DNA from: JACVRW01 sp034664105
GTDB taxonomy: Bacteria; Actinomycetota; Thermoleophilia; Solirubrobacterales; Thermoleophilaceae
Direction: 5' to 3'
Assembly: GCA_034664105.1 (NCBI GenBank)
Contig: JAXDIH010000251.1
Span: 1 to 28,540 of the forward strand
Length of the DNA: 28,540 nt
Positions 20,830 through 28,196 of the stretch are shown one piece after another. Numbering within the stretch: the first letter of the stretch is position 1; the number at the start of each line of letters is the position of its first letter. Both the position numbers and the translations under genes were made by a program. A model generated the notes under the pieces. The model was not told the origin of the DNA and ran no database searches. It saw only the letters and a list, made by a program, of their open reading frames with translations.

Positions 20830-21218
20830 CCCGAGTCGGAGAACTCCACGGGGGGCTGGGTGGGCGCCGGCGGCGGCGGGGTGGAAACCGGCGGGGTCGA
20901 AACCGGCGGAGCCGAAACCGGCGGGGTGTACGAGGGGGGCGACGGGGCCGACGGCGTGGGCGCTGCCACGTTCTGCGGCTCAGCCTTGGGCGGCTTCGGC
21001 TTCGGCTTCACCACCAGGCTGGGCAGGGCCTCAGCGTCGCCGAGCGTGGACTGGCCCTCGCCGCCGGAGGCCACGTCGATCGGCTCCGCGGGCGATCCGG
21101 GCGGTCCGGAGCCCTCGCTCGCCTGTCCGGGGCTGCTCAGCCCATAGGCCACCGCAAGCGCCACCAGGAAGGCGGCGGCGGCAGCGAAAACTGCTCGGCG
21201 GTTCAGTTCGGAGGGCAT
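20826..21218 (-). CDS. Pro-rich membrane-anchored protein
   Basis: A 130-residue protein: MPSELNRR, a transmembrane helix at about 9-28 (AVFAAAAAFLVALAVAYGL), then an acidic Gly/Ser spacer, KPKPKPPK and a long Pro-rich tail with five-residue PPVST/PPVSA repeats (15-bp repeats in the DNA). The tail is probably extended and outside the membrane, possibly spanning the cell wall. Its stop TGA overlaps the ATG of the pseudokinase (ATGA), so the two should be made in step. No family recognised. The start ATG 21218 lacks a good Shine-Dalgarno sequence; a TACCTT about 48 nt upstream is a weak -10 candidate in an otherwise empty 73-bp intergenic region. Confidence 0.7.
   Translation of the reverse strand: MPSELNRRAVFAAAAAFLVALAVAYGLSSPGQASEGSGPPGSPAEPIDVASGGEGQSTLGDAEALPSLVVKPKPKPPKAEPQNVAAPTPSAPSPPSYTPPVSAPPVSTPPVSTPPPPAPTQPPVEFSDSG
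20878..20922. repeat. Three tandem 15-bp repeats in the Pro-rich gene
   Basis: Three consecutive units of the type GGGGTCGAAACCGGC (20878-20892, 20893-20907, 20908-20922) differ at one to three bases. On the minus strand they encode the PPVST/PPVSA repeats. Slippage could change the copy number. Confidence 0.85.
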
Positions 21219-21291
21219 GTGAGGCGGAGGGACCAGCTTCGCGGAGGATTCGGCGTTGCCTGTCCAAGGTAATGCGGAATCTCCTCCACGT

Positions 21292-23739
21292 CTAGCTCTT
21301 GATTCGCTCGGAGCGATGATCGTAGAGCGGTTCCTCCGCGATGGTCCCCTCGATCCAGCTGCCGAAGATCTCCACGGCAACGTCCGTACCGGGTTGCGCC
21401 TGCTCGGCGGGCAGGTAGGCGTAGGCGATCGATCGTCCGATCGTGTAGCCGTAGCCGCCGGTCGTCACGCGCCCCACGACCCCGTCGCCGATTCGCACCG
21501 GTTCGTTGCCCAGCGCCACCGATCGCGGGTCGGCCAGCGTCAGGCAGACGAGCCGGCGGGTGGTCTCGGCCTCCAGCAGCGCGTCGCGGCCGATGAAGCC
21601 ACCGGGCTTGTCGAGCTTCACCGAGAAGTCGAGCCCGCCCTCGAAGGGGGTGTCGTCCGGCGTGATGTCCGCGCCCCAGACGCGGTAGCCCTTCTCCAGG
21701 CGCAGCGAGTCGATCGCGCGGTAGCCGCCGGCGATCAGCCCGTGGGGCCGGCCGGCTTCCCAGACCGTGCGCCACAGCGTGAGCCCGTATTCGGTCGGGC
21801 AGTACAGCTCCCAGCCCAGCTCGCCCACGTAGGTCACGCGCAGCGCGCGCACCGGCACGTCCCCGACGGTGATCTCGCCAACGCTCATGTAGGGGAAGTC
21901 CTCGTTGGCCAGCGACTGCGGCGTGAGCCCCTCGAGCACCTCCCGGGAGCGCGGCCCCCAGATCCCGAGGCAGGCCCAGGCCGAGGTCACGTCCTGCAGG
22001 TGCACCGAGCCGTCGCCCGGCAGGTGGCGGCGGATCCACTCGCGGTCGTGGTTGCCGAACGCCGTGCCCGTGACGATCGAGAAGCGCTCCTCGGCCAGCC
22101 GGGCGACCGTGAAGTCGCACTCGATGCCGCCGCGCGAGTTGAGCATCTGCGTGTAGGTCACCCGCCCGACCTCGCGCGCGACCTGGTTGTCACAGAGCCG
22201 CTCCAGCAGCTGCGCGGCCCCCGGCCCGGCGATCTCCAGCTTGGCGAACGAGCTCTCGTCGAACAGCGCCGCCGCCTCGCGGCAGGCGGCGTGCTCGGCG
22301 CCGATCGCCGGCGACCAGTTGCGCCCGGCCCACCCGCGCGGCCGCAGCGCCTCGTCGCCGGCCGCGGCGTTGGACTCGTACCAGTTGACCCGCTCCCAGC
22401 CGGACTTCTCCCCGAACGCCGCGCCGTGCTCGCGATGCCACGCGTTGGCCGGCGACACGCGCAGCGGGCGCCCCGCCTCCCGTTCGTGCGCCGGGTACTT
22501 GATGTCGTAGTAGGTCTCATACGTCTCGCGGATCCGCTTGAGCGAGTAGGCGGGCGAGCGGTAGTGGGCGCCGAAGCGGCGGATATCCATGTGCCAGAGG
22601 TCGAGCGAGGGCTCGCCCTGGGAGATCCACTCGGCCATCACCTTTCCCACGCCGCCCGCGCCGGCCAGGCCGTGAGCCGAGAAGCCGGCAGCCACGAACA
22701 GACCGCCGATCTCCGTCTCGCCGAGGCAGAACTCGTTGTCCGGGGTGAAGCCCTCCGGACCGTTGATCATGCGCGTGACCTGCACGTCCTCCATCGCGGG
22801 AACGCGCCGGCGCGAGTTCGCCACGATCTCCTCGAACCGGTCCCAGTCGTCCTCCAGCAGCCGGCCGTTGAAGTCCGGCGGGATGCTCTCGAAGACGCGC
22901 TCGTCGCTCAGGAAGGCGGGTGCGCTGGGGCGCTCGTAGCCGCCCATCACCAGGCCGCCGCCGTCCTCGCGGAAGTAGATCAGCAGGTCGGGATCGCGCA
23001 GCGTGGGCAGTGGGTTGGCGGGGTCTCGGTCGCGGAACGGCTGGGTCACGATGAACTGGTGCGACATCGGTTGGATCGGGATGCGCACGCCAGCCAGCCG
23101 GCCCACCTCGGACGAGAACATGCCGGCGGCGATCACCACCACCTCGGCCTCGATGTCGCCGCGCTCGGTGCGTACCCGCCGCACCCGCCCGCCGTCCGAC
23201 TCGATGCCGGTCACGCGCGTGCCCGTGAATATGCGCGCGCCGCCCTCGCGGGCCCGCTCCGCCAGCGCGAACGTGAGCTGCGAGGGGTCCAGGTAGCCGT
23301 CGGTGGGGAGCCAGGCCGCGCCCAGCACGCCATCGGTGGACATCAGCGGGAAGAGCTGCTGGGCCTCCTCGGTGGAGATCAGCTCGAGCGGCAGACCGAA
23401 CGTCTTGGCCCAGCCGGCCTGGCGGCGCAGCTCCTCCATGCGCTCCTCGCTGGAAGCGAGCCGGATGCCGCCGCATTCCACCCAGCCGCAGTCCTCGCCG
23501 AGCTCTCGGTACAGCTCGACCGAGTACATCATCATCTTCGTCAGCGAGACCGACCCGCGCAGCTGGCCCACGAGCCCGGCCGAGTGGAACGTGGATCCGG
23601 ACGTGAGCTGGTTGCGCTCGACCAGAACCACGTCGTCCCAGCCGAGGCGAGCGAGATGGTGGGCGATCGACGTGCCCCCGACGCCGCCGCCCACGATCAC
23701 GCACCGGGCGGCGCTCGGGAGCTCCCTGCTAACCGCCAC
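21292..23739 (-). CDS. Dimethylglycine/sarcosine dehydrogenase-like flavoenzyme
   Basis: An 815-residue two-part enzyme. The N-terminal DAO-type FAD domain (about 10-380) has CVIVGGGVGGTSIAHHLARLG and the block SGSTFHSAGL; His52 is where mammalian dimethylglycine and sarcosine dehydrogenases attach FAD covalently. A linker with YDIKYPAHE (about 420-440) leads to a C-terminal GcvT/aminomethyltransferase half (about 470-810) with MLNSRGGIECDFTVARL, IWGPRSREVLEGL and GGYRAIDSLRLEKGYR, which binds folate in relatives. Such enzymes demethylate N-methylglycines and pass the methyl carbon to tetrahydrofolate. GTG 23739 has an AGGAGG Shine-Dalgarno and overlaps the upstream choline-kinase-like gene by 11 bp. 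The exact N-methyl substrate is unproven. Confidence 0.9.
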   Translation of the reverse strand: MAVSRELPSAARCVIVGGGVGGTSIAHHLARLGWDDVVLVERNQLTSGSTFHSAGLVGQLRGSVSLTKMMMYSVELYRELGEDCGWVECGGIRLASSEERMEELRRQAGWAKTFGLPLELISTEEAQQLFPLMSTDGVLGAAWLPTDGYLDPSQLTFALAERAREGGARIFTGTRVTGIESDGGRVRRVRTERGDIEAEVVVIAAGMFSSEVGRLAGVRIPIQPMSHQFIVTQPFRDRDPANPLPTLRDPDLLIYFREDGGGLVMGGYERPSAPAFLSDERVFESIPPDFNGRLLEDDWDRFEEIVANSRRRVPAMEDVQVTRMINGPEGFTPDNEFCLGETEIGGLFVAAGFSAHGLAGAGGVGKVMAEWISQGEPSLDLWHMDIRRFGAHYRSPAYSLKRIRETYETYYDIKYPAHEREAGRPLRVSPANAWHREHGAAFGEKSGWERVNWYESNAAAGDEALRPRGWAGRNWSPAIGAEHAACREAAALFDESSFAKLEIAGPGAAQLLERLCDNQVAREVGRVTYTQMLNSRGGIECDFTVARLAEERFSIVTGTAFGNHDREWIRRHLPGDGSVHLQDVTSAWACLGIWGPRSREVLEGLTPQSLANEDFPYMSVGEITVGDVPVRALRVTYVGELGWELYCPTEYGLTLWRTVWEAGRPHGLIAGGYRAIDSLRLEKGYRVWGADITPDDTPFEGGLDFSVKLDKPGGFIGRDALLEAETTRRLVCLTLADPRSVALGNEPVRIGDGVVGRVTTGGYGYTIGRSIAYAYLPAEQAQPGTDVAVEIFGSWIEGTIAEEPLYDHRSERIKS

Positions 23740-24661
23740 GGGCCTCCTCGAGCCAGGTGCGGAAGCTGGGGTCGGACCCCGTCTCGGTGAGTCGCTGGAA
23801 GTGCCTGTTGGCATAGCCCGGGAAGTCGAAGTCCAGCTCCGACACCGAGGTCTGGACCACGCCCCACATCGCCTCGCGGAAGTCGGACATGAACCGGAAC
23901 AGCTTCAGCGCCGCCAGGCGGCGCGGCGTGGCCGGCTCGCGGAAGTACGCCTCCAGCAGGCGCACCTCGTCCGCATCGGTCAGCTCGTTGTTGACCGCGA
24001 AGTTGCCCAGGTCGAAGAACGGGTCGCCCATGCCGGCGTATTCCCAATCGACGATCACCAGGTGGTCGGCGGCCTGCAGGAAGTTGGCGGCGAGCAGGTC
24101 GTTGTGGTTGGCCCGGGGCTGGTGCTCGGGGTGGTCGCGCACGGCCGCCACGATCTCGCCGGCCCGCACGAGCGACTCCTGGAACGCCTCCGGCAGCTCG
24201 CCCCCGCGCGAGCGGGCCACCTCGGCGTAGTCGCTGACGATGTCGTACACGTGGAACTCGGTGGGCAGCTCCAGCCCCGAGTCGTGGAAGGCCCGCAGCG
24301 CGTACGCCACCTCGGCCAGCGCGTCGGGCTCGCGCAGCTCCGGCGAGGTCAGCTGCCGCCCCTCGACGAAGCAGGTGACCAGGCACGGCGGCTCCTCGAA
24401 CATCGCGGCAACCTTCGGCCCGATCGCCAGCTCGGCCGCCCTGCTCGTGGCCAGCCGCTCAGCCTCGCGGTCGATCCCGAGCAGGCTGGTGTCCTTGCCC
24501 GGCAGGCGGACGACGTACACGGTGCCGCCGAAGGTCACGAGGTAGTTGCGGTTGGTGATGCCGCCCTCGAGCGGTCTCACCCCACCCTCGCGCGGTCCGA
24601 ACAGCGCCGCCAGCCGAGCGATGACCTCGGTCAGCTCGGGGATCGAAACCTCCTCGTGCAT
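23729..24661 (-). CDS. Choline/ethanolamine kinase-like phosphotransferase
   Basis: A 310-residue protein of the aminoglycoside-phosphotransferase/choline-kinase fold. GGITNRNYLV (33-42) and VVRLPGKDT fit LicA-type choline kinases. The catalytic loop is NHNDLLAANFL (Asp188, Asn193), and metal binding is in IVDWEYAGMGDPFFDLGNF (Asp205). It is thus a better match to choline/ethanolamine kinases than to antibiotic-modifying enzymes. ATG 24661 lies 6 nt after a TAGTGT box. The gene overlaps the dimethylglycine-dehydrogenase-like gene. Together they suggest handling of choline-derived methylamines, which is inference. It is divergent from the antiporter gene. Confidence 0.82.
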   Translation of the reverse strand: MHEEVSIPELTEVIARLAALFGPREGGVRPLEGGITNRNYLVTFGGTVYVVRLPGKDTSLLGIDREAERLATSRAAELAIGPKVAAMFEEPPCLVTCFVEGRQLTSPELREPDALAEVAYALRAFHDSGLELPTEFHVYDIVSDYAEVARSRGGELPEAFQESLVRAGEIVAAVRDHPEHQPRANHNDLLAANFLQAADHLVIVDWEYAGMGDPFFDLGNFAVNNELTDADEVRLLEAYFREPATPRRLAALKLFRFMSDFREAMWGVVQTSVSELDFDFPGYANRHFQRLTETGSDPSFRTWLEEARGG

Positions 24662-24667
24662 GGCGCC

Positions 24668-24673
24668 ACACTA
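24668..24673 (-). promoter_or_regulatory. -10 element of a leaderless choline-kinase-like transcript
   Basis: TAGTGT on the minus strand is followed by 6 nt and ATG 24661. Confidence 0.55.
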
Positions 24674-24694
24674 CGCCGTCGGGGGCAAGCCGCA

Positions 24695-24700
24695 TACCCT
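24695..24700 (+). promoter_or_regulatory. -10 element of a leaderless antiporter transcript
   Basis: TACCCT is followed by 8 nt and GTG 24709. The GGAGG directly before the GTG is too close to be a working Shine-Dalgarno, so leaderless initiation is the better reading. Confidence 0.5.
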
Positions 24701-24708
24701 CTCGGAGG

Positions 24709-26490
24709 GTGACCGACGGTGAGCTGATCCTCGTCGCCGGGGCATTGCTCGCTGCCGGCATCGCGGCCTCCCTGCTTGCGCAGCGAATCCGCCTGCCCGG
24801 GCTGCTGCTCTTCCTCGGCGTCGGCATGGCGATCGGATCTGACGGGCTCGGCTGGATCGACTTCAGCGACTACGAGCTGGCCCGGACGATCGGGATCGTC
24901 GCGCTGGCGCTGATCCTGTTCGAAGGCGGGTTGATCGCCGGCTACGACGAGATCAGGCCGGTCCTGCGTCCCGCCATCGGCCTGGCGGTGATCGGCACGT
25001 TCGCCACGGCGGCGATCACCGGGATGGCCGCCGCCTGGCTGTTCGACCTCAGCACGCTCCAAGGGCTACTGCTCGGCTCGATCATCGCCTCCACCGACGG
25101 TGCGGCGATCTTCGCCCTGCTGCGCGGATCCACGTTGCGCCGCAAGCTAGCGCGCACGCTGGAGGGCGAGGCCGGGTTCAACGACCCCGTCGCTGTGCTG
25201 CTCGTGATCGGGTTCATCGACTGGATCCAGAAGCCCGACTACGGCGTGGCCGACATGGCGGGCCTGTTCGTGCTCGAACTGGGGGTCGGCGCTGGGGTGG
25301 GCGTGGCGGTGGGATGGCTGGCGGCTCAGGGACTGCGGCGCGCTCGACTGGACGCCACGGGGCTCTACCCGGTGGCCACGCTGGCCACCGCCGCCGTCGC
25401 GTTCGGAGCCGCGGACACGCTGCACGGGTCGGGGTTCCTGGCCGTATACGTGGCCGGCCTCGCGCTTGGTTCCGCGCGCATCCCCGCGAAGCGCACCATC
25501 ACGGTGTTCCACCAGGGCCTCGCTTGGGTCGCGCAGATCGCGATGTTCTTGGCACTGGGCCTGCTGGTCTTCCCGAGCCGGCTCGACGAAGTGGCGATCA
25601 AGGGCACGGCGCTGGCGCTGGTGCTGGTGCTGGTGGCCCGCCCGCTGGCGACCTTCCTCAGCACCGCGTTCCAGCGCTTCTCGACCGCGGAGCGGGTGGT
25701 GCTCGGCTGGGCCGGGCTGCGCGGAGCCGTGCCGGTGGTGCTGGCGACCTTCCCGGTGATCGAAGGCGTGCCCGGTTCGAGGGAGTTCTTCGGCATCGTC
25801 TTCTTCGCGGTCGTGATCTCCACGCTGCTCCAGGGGACGACGTTCGAGCCGCTCGCCAAGCGCCTGGGCGTGACCACGACCGAAGCCGCGTTGCCGCGGC
25901 CGCTCGCCGAGACCGGCACGATCCGCCGGCTCGGTGCAGAGGTGGTGGAGTTCCCGGTCGGGGACGAGTACGCGCTGGTGGGCCACCGTGTACGCGACCT
26001 GGGGCTGCCGCGCGACGCGTTGCTGTCGGTGATCGTTCGCGGCGAGGAGGCGGTGCTGCCGCGTGGCTCCACGCGCATCGAAGCGGGCGATCGCCTGCAC
26101 GTGGTCGTGCGTACGGAGGTGGCGAGGCGCATGGAGGTGGTGGTCGCGCGCTGGGAGACCGGGCCGGTCGGTCTGCCGCGCTTGGAGCGCCGGCCGGCGG
26201 TGGGCTCGGCCGTGTTCAGCTCGCGGCCGTGGGTGGCCGAAACCGACGGCGACGCCGCGTATCCAGAGGCCATCGACGGGGTGCTGGTGCGCGAACATCT
26301 GAGGACCCGCCGCGACCGCCGCGGTGCCCTCGTGGCGCTGGTCGACGGCCGCTACGCGATCACCGGCAGGACGCTTGCGGTCGGCGGAACGAGGCAGGTT
26401 CAGGCGTACGCGCGGCGCCGTCTGACGCGCGAAACCGACGACACCGCGAGGGCCTGGTGGCAGGAGGTAATCGGCGCTTTGGCGCGCTAG
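24709..26490 (+). CDS. NhaP2/CPA1-type K+/H+ or Na+/H+ antiporter
   Basis: A 593-residue membrane protein. About twelve helices (residues 5-385) contain LRGSTLRRKLARTLEGEAGFNDPVAVLLVIGF, with the ND pair of CPA1 antiporters in the ion site (about 158-159), and GWAGLRGAVPVVLATFPV, the second conserved helix. After about 400 comes a cytosolic regulatory part: VVEFPVGDEYALVGHRVRDLGLPRDALLSVIVRGEEAVLPRGSTRIEAGDRLHVVV is a TrkA_C/RCK_C domain (about 408-470), then an extra 120-residue tail. This layout matches NhaP2 K+/H+ antiporters controlling cell K+ and volume. The cation is inferred, not visible. GTG 24709 is set by the -10 element; divergent from the choline-kinase-like gene. Confidence 0.9.
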   Translation: MTDGELILVAGALLAAGIAASLLAQRIRLPGLLLFLGVGMAIGSDGLGWIDFSDYELARTIGIVALALILFEGGLIAGYDEIRPVLRPAIGLAVIGTFATAAITGMAAAWLFDLSTLQGLLLGSIIASTDGAAIFALLRGSTLRRKLARTLEGEAGFNDPVAVLLVIGFIDWIQKPDYGVADMAGLFVLELGVGAGVGVAVGWLAAQGLRRARLDATGLYPVATLATAAVAFGAADTLHGSGFLAVYVAGLALGSARIPAKRTITVFHQGLAWVAQIAMFLALGLLVFPSRLDEVAIKGTALALVLVLVARPLATFLSTAFQRFSTAERVVLGWAGLRGAVPVVLATFPVIEGVPGSREFFGIVFFAVVISTLLQGTTFEPLAKRLGVTTTEAALPRPLAETGTIRRLGAEVVEFPVGDEYALVGHRVRDLGLPRDALLSVIVRGEEAVLPRGSTRIEAGDRLHVVVRTEVARRMEVVVARWETGPVGLPRLERRPAVGSAVFSSRPWVAETDGDAAYPEAIDGVLVREHLRTRRDRRGALVALVDGRYAITGRTLAVGGTRQVQAYARRRLTRETDDTARAWWQEVIGALAR

Positions 26491-26506
26491 AGGGAAGCGC
26501 TTGCTT
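26491..26506. promoter_or_regulatory. Possible LacI-family operator at the permease promoter
   Basis: The palindromic core AAGCGCTT (centre between 26498 and 26499), within GGGAAGCGCTTGCT, overlaps the -35 hexamer of the permease promoter. A central CG flanked by AAG/CTT-type arms is typical of LacI/GalR operators. Outer symmetry is imperfect. No LacI gene is in the window. Confidence 0.4.
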
Positions 26507-26529
26507 CTATCCGCACAAGGGCTTACAGT
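26501..26529 (+). promoter_or_regulatory. Housekeeping-type promoter of the permease
   Basis: TTGCTT (26501-26506), exactly 17 nt of spacer, and TACAGT (26524-26529). The start would be near 26536, giving a leader of about 60 nt. This contrasts with the leaderless genes nearby. Confidence 0.55.
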
Positions 26530-26544
26530 CGCCGCATAGCTCGG

Positions 26545-26568
26545 GGCGCCCCTTGGCTCTGGGGCGCC
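26545..26568 (+). promoter_or_regulatory. Hairpin in the 5' leader of the permease gene
   Basis: GGCGCCCC (26545-26552) pairs perfectly with GGGGCGCC (26561-26568) around an 8-nt loop. It lies inside the predicted leader, about 17 nt before the AGGAGG Shine-Dalgarno. It could be an attenuator or protein-binding stem, or a leftover terminator of the antiporter gene. Confidence 0.4.
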
Positions 26569-26597
26569 GGACGGACTCGTCGACTAGGAGGACGCGC

Positions 26598-28196
26598 ATG
26601 CCGGACGGCACTCTTGATCGGGACGAGCAGAAGCTCGCGGAGCTCGGCTACAAGCAGGAGCTGACGCGCGGTTGGTCGCGGTTCTCCAACTTCGCGATCT
26701 CGTTCACGATCATCTCCGTACTGGCCGGATGCTTCACGACGTATCCGCAGGCCTGGAATCTCGGTGGGCCGATCGCCATCTCCTGGGGCTGGCCGATCGT
26801 CTGCCTGATCATCCTGACCGTCGCGTTCAGCATGGCCGAGGTGGCCTCGGCCTACCCGACCGCGGGCGGGCCGTACTGGTGGGCGAACGAGCTCGGCGGC
26901 CCGGTCTGGTCGTGGTTCACGGGCTGGTTCAACCTGCTCGGGCTGATCGCGATCGTGGCCACGGTCGACTGGTTCTGCGCTCAGTTCGCGACGACCGTCT
27001 TCAACCTCTGGAACCTCGACTTCATCCTCAACTTCGCCGACGCGGTCTCGCTCAAGGAGATCTTCGCCGTCTTCGTCGTGATCCTGGCGCTGCACGCCGT
27101 GATCAACATCTACTCGTCCCACCTGGTCGCGCTGTTCAACAACATCTCGGTGTTCTGGCACTGCGTCGGGGTCGTGGTGATCATCGCGATCCTGATCATC
27201 GTCCCCGACCATCACCAGAGCGCGGACTTCGTGTTCACCGAGCGGATCAACAACTCCGGCTTCTCGATGGGCATGTACTGGTACTACATCCTCCCGACCG
27301 GGCTGCTGCTGACGATGTACACGGTCACCGGGTACGACGCCTCCGCCCACGTGGCCGAGGAGACCAGGGACGCCGAGATCTCCGCGGCCAAGGGCGTGTG
27401 GCAGTCGGTCGCGCTGTCGGCGCTGATCGGCTGGTTCGTGCTGCTCGCGATCACCTTCGCCGCGACCGACGTCACGGCGGTCAACGAGGCCGGCGGCACG
27501 TCGCTCGCGATCTTCACCAGCTCGATGAGCGAAGGCTGGGCCGAGATGGTGATCCTGATCTCGACGATCGGCCAGTTCTTCTGCGGCATGGCCTGCGTGA
27601 CGAGCTGCTCGCGCACGTTCTTCGCGTTCTCGCGCGATCGCGCCACCCCGGGCAACCGGCTATGGCGCAGCGTCAACGCGAAGCGCGTGCCGGTTGCCGC
27701 GGTGCTCGGTTCCTGCCTGTTCGCCGGGATCCTGACCCTGCCGGCCCTGTCGGGCAACTCGGCCGGAGTTCCGGTGGCCTTCTTCGCGGTCGTCTCGATC
27801 GGCGTGATCGGCCTCTATATCGCCTACGTCATTCCCGTCTACCTGCGCTGGCGCAAGGGCACGGCCTTCAAGCAGGGGGCCTGGAACCTGGGCGACAAGT
27901 GGAAGTGGCTCAACCCCATCGCCGTGGGCTGGGTGATCCTCACCTCGATCTACTTCTGCCTGCCGTTCTACGGCCCGGCGGCGGTGTGGTGGGACGACCA
28001 GTTCGACTGGAACGCCGCGAACTTCACGCCGTTGGTGCTGGGCGTGATGGTGATCGCGATCAGCCTCGCGTGGGTGTTGGGGATGAACAAGCGCTACACC
28101 GGCCCGGTCCGGACGATCTCGTTCGACGAGGGCATGGGCATCACGGAGGAGAAGCCGCTCGAGCCCGACCCGCCGCCCGCGGCGCCGGTCGCCTAG
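26598..28196 (+). CDS. APC superfamily amino acid/amine permease
   Basis: A 532-residue transporter with about twelve helices. The N-terminus reads LAELGYKQELTRGWSRFSNFAISFTIISVLAG, the classical first helix of the ACT group of APC permeases (GABA/choline-type transporters). Later blocks are TAGGPYWWANELGGPVWSWFTGWFNLLG, YTVTGYDASAHVAEETRDA and SCSRTFFAFSRDRATPGNRLWRSV, all family hallmarks. The tail is short, acidic and Pro-rich. It probably imports an amino acid, GABA or choline-like amine; the nearby dimethylglycine-dehydrogenase and choline-kinase-like genes make an amine plausible, but this is inference. ATG 26598 follows a clear AGGAGG sequence and a typical promoter. Its TAG stop shares a CTAG with the convergent glycerol-kinase-like gene. 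Confidence 0.9.
   Translation: MPDGTLDRDEQKLAELGYKQELTRGWSRFSNFAISFTIISVLAGCFTTYPQAWNLGGPIAISWGWPIVCLIILTVAFSMAEVASAYPTAGGPYWWANELGGPVWSWFTGWFNLLGLIAIVATVDWFCAQFATTVFNLWNLDFILNFADAVSLKEIFAVFVVILALHAVINIYSSHLVALFNNISVFWHCVGVVVIIAILIIVPDHHQSADFVFTERINNSGFSMGMYWYYILPTGLLLTMYTVTGYDASAHVAEETRDAEISAAKGVWQSVALSALIGWFVLLAITFAATDVTAVNEAGGTSLAIFTSSMSEGWAEMVILISTIGQFFCGMACVTSCSRTFFAFSRDRATPGNRLWRSVNAKRVPVAAVLGSCLFAGILTLPALSGNSAGVPVAFFAVVSIGVIGLYIAYVIPVYLRWRKGTAFKQGAWNLGDKWKWLNPIAVGWVILTSIYFCLPFYGPAAVWWDDQFDWNAANFTPLVLGVMVIAISLAWVLGMNKRYTGPVRTISFDEGMGITEEKPLEPDPPPAAPVA

Noticed and set aside
21256..23790. Very long plus-strand frame opposite the dimethylglycine-dehydrogenase-like gene
   Set aside because: It is composed of Arg/Ala/His/Val-rich antisense sequence with no recognisable domain, while the minus strand encodes a complete known enzyme.
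24704..24708. GGAGG before the antiporter GTG as a Shine-Dalgarno
   Set aside because: There is no spacing between it and the start codon; ribosome binding needs about 5-9 nt. The TACCCT box fits better.
25314..26597. In-frame upstream extension of the permease by over 400 residues
   Set aside because: The extension is an Arg/Gly/Ala-rich shadow of the antiporter gene in another frame. The permease has its own promoter, Shine-Dalgarno and ATG at 26598.
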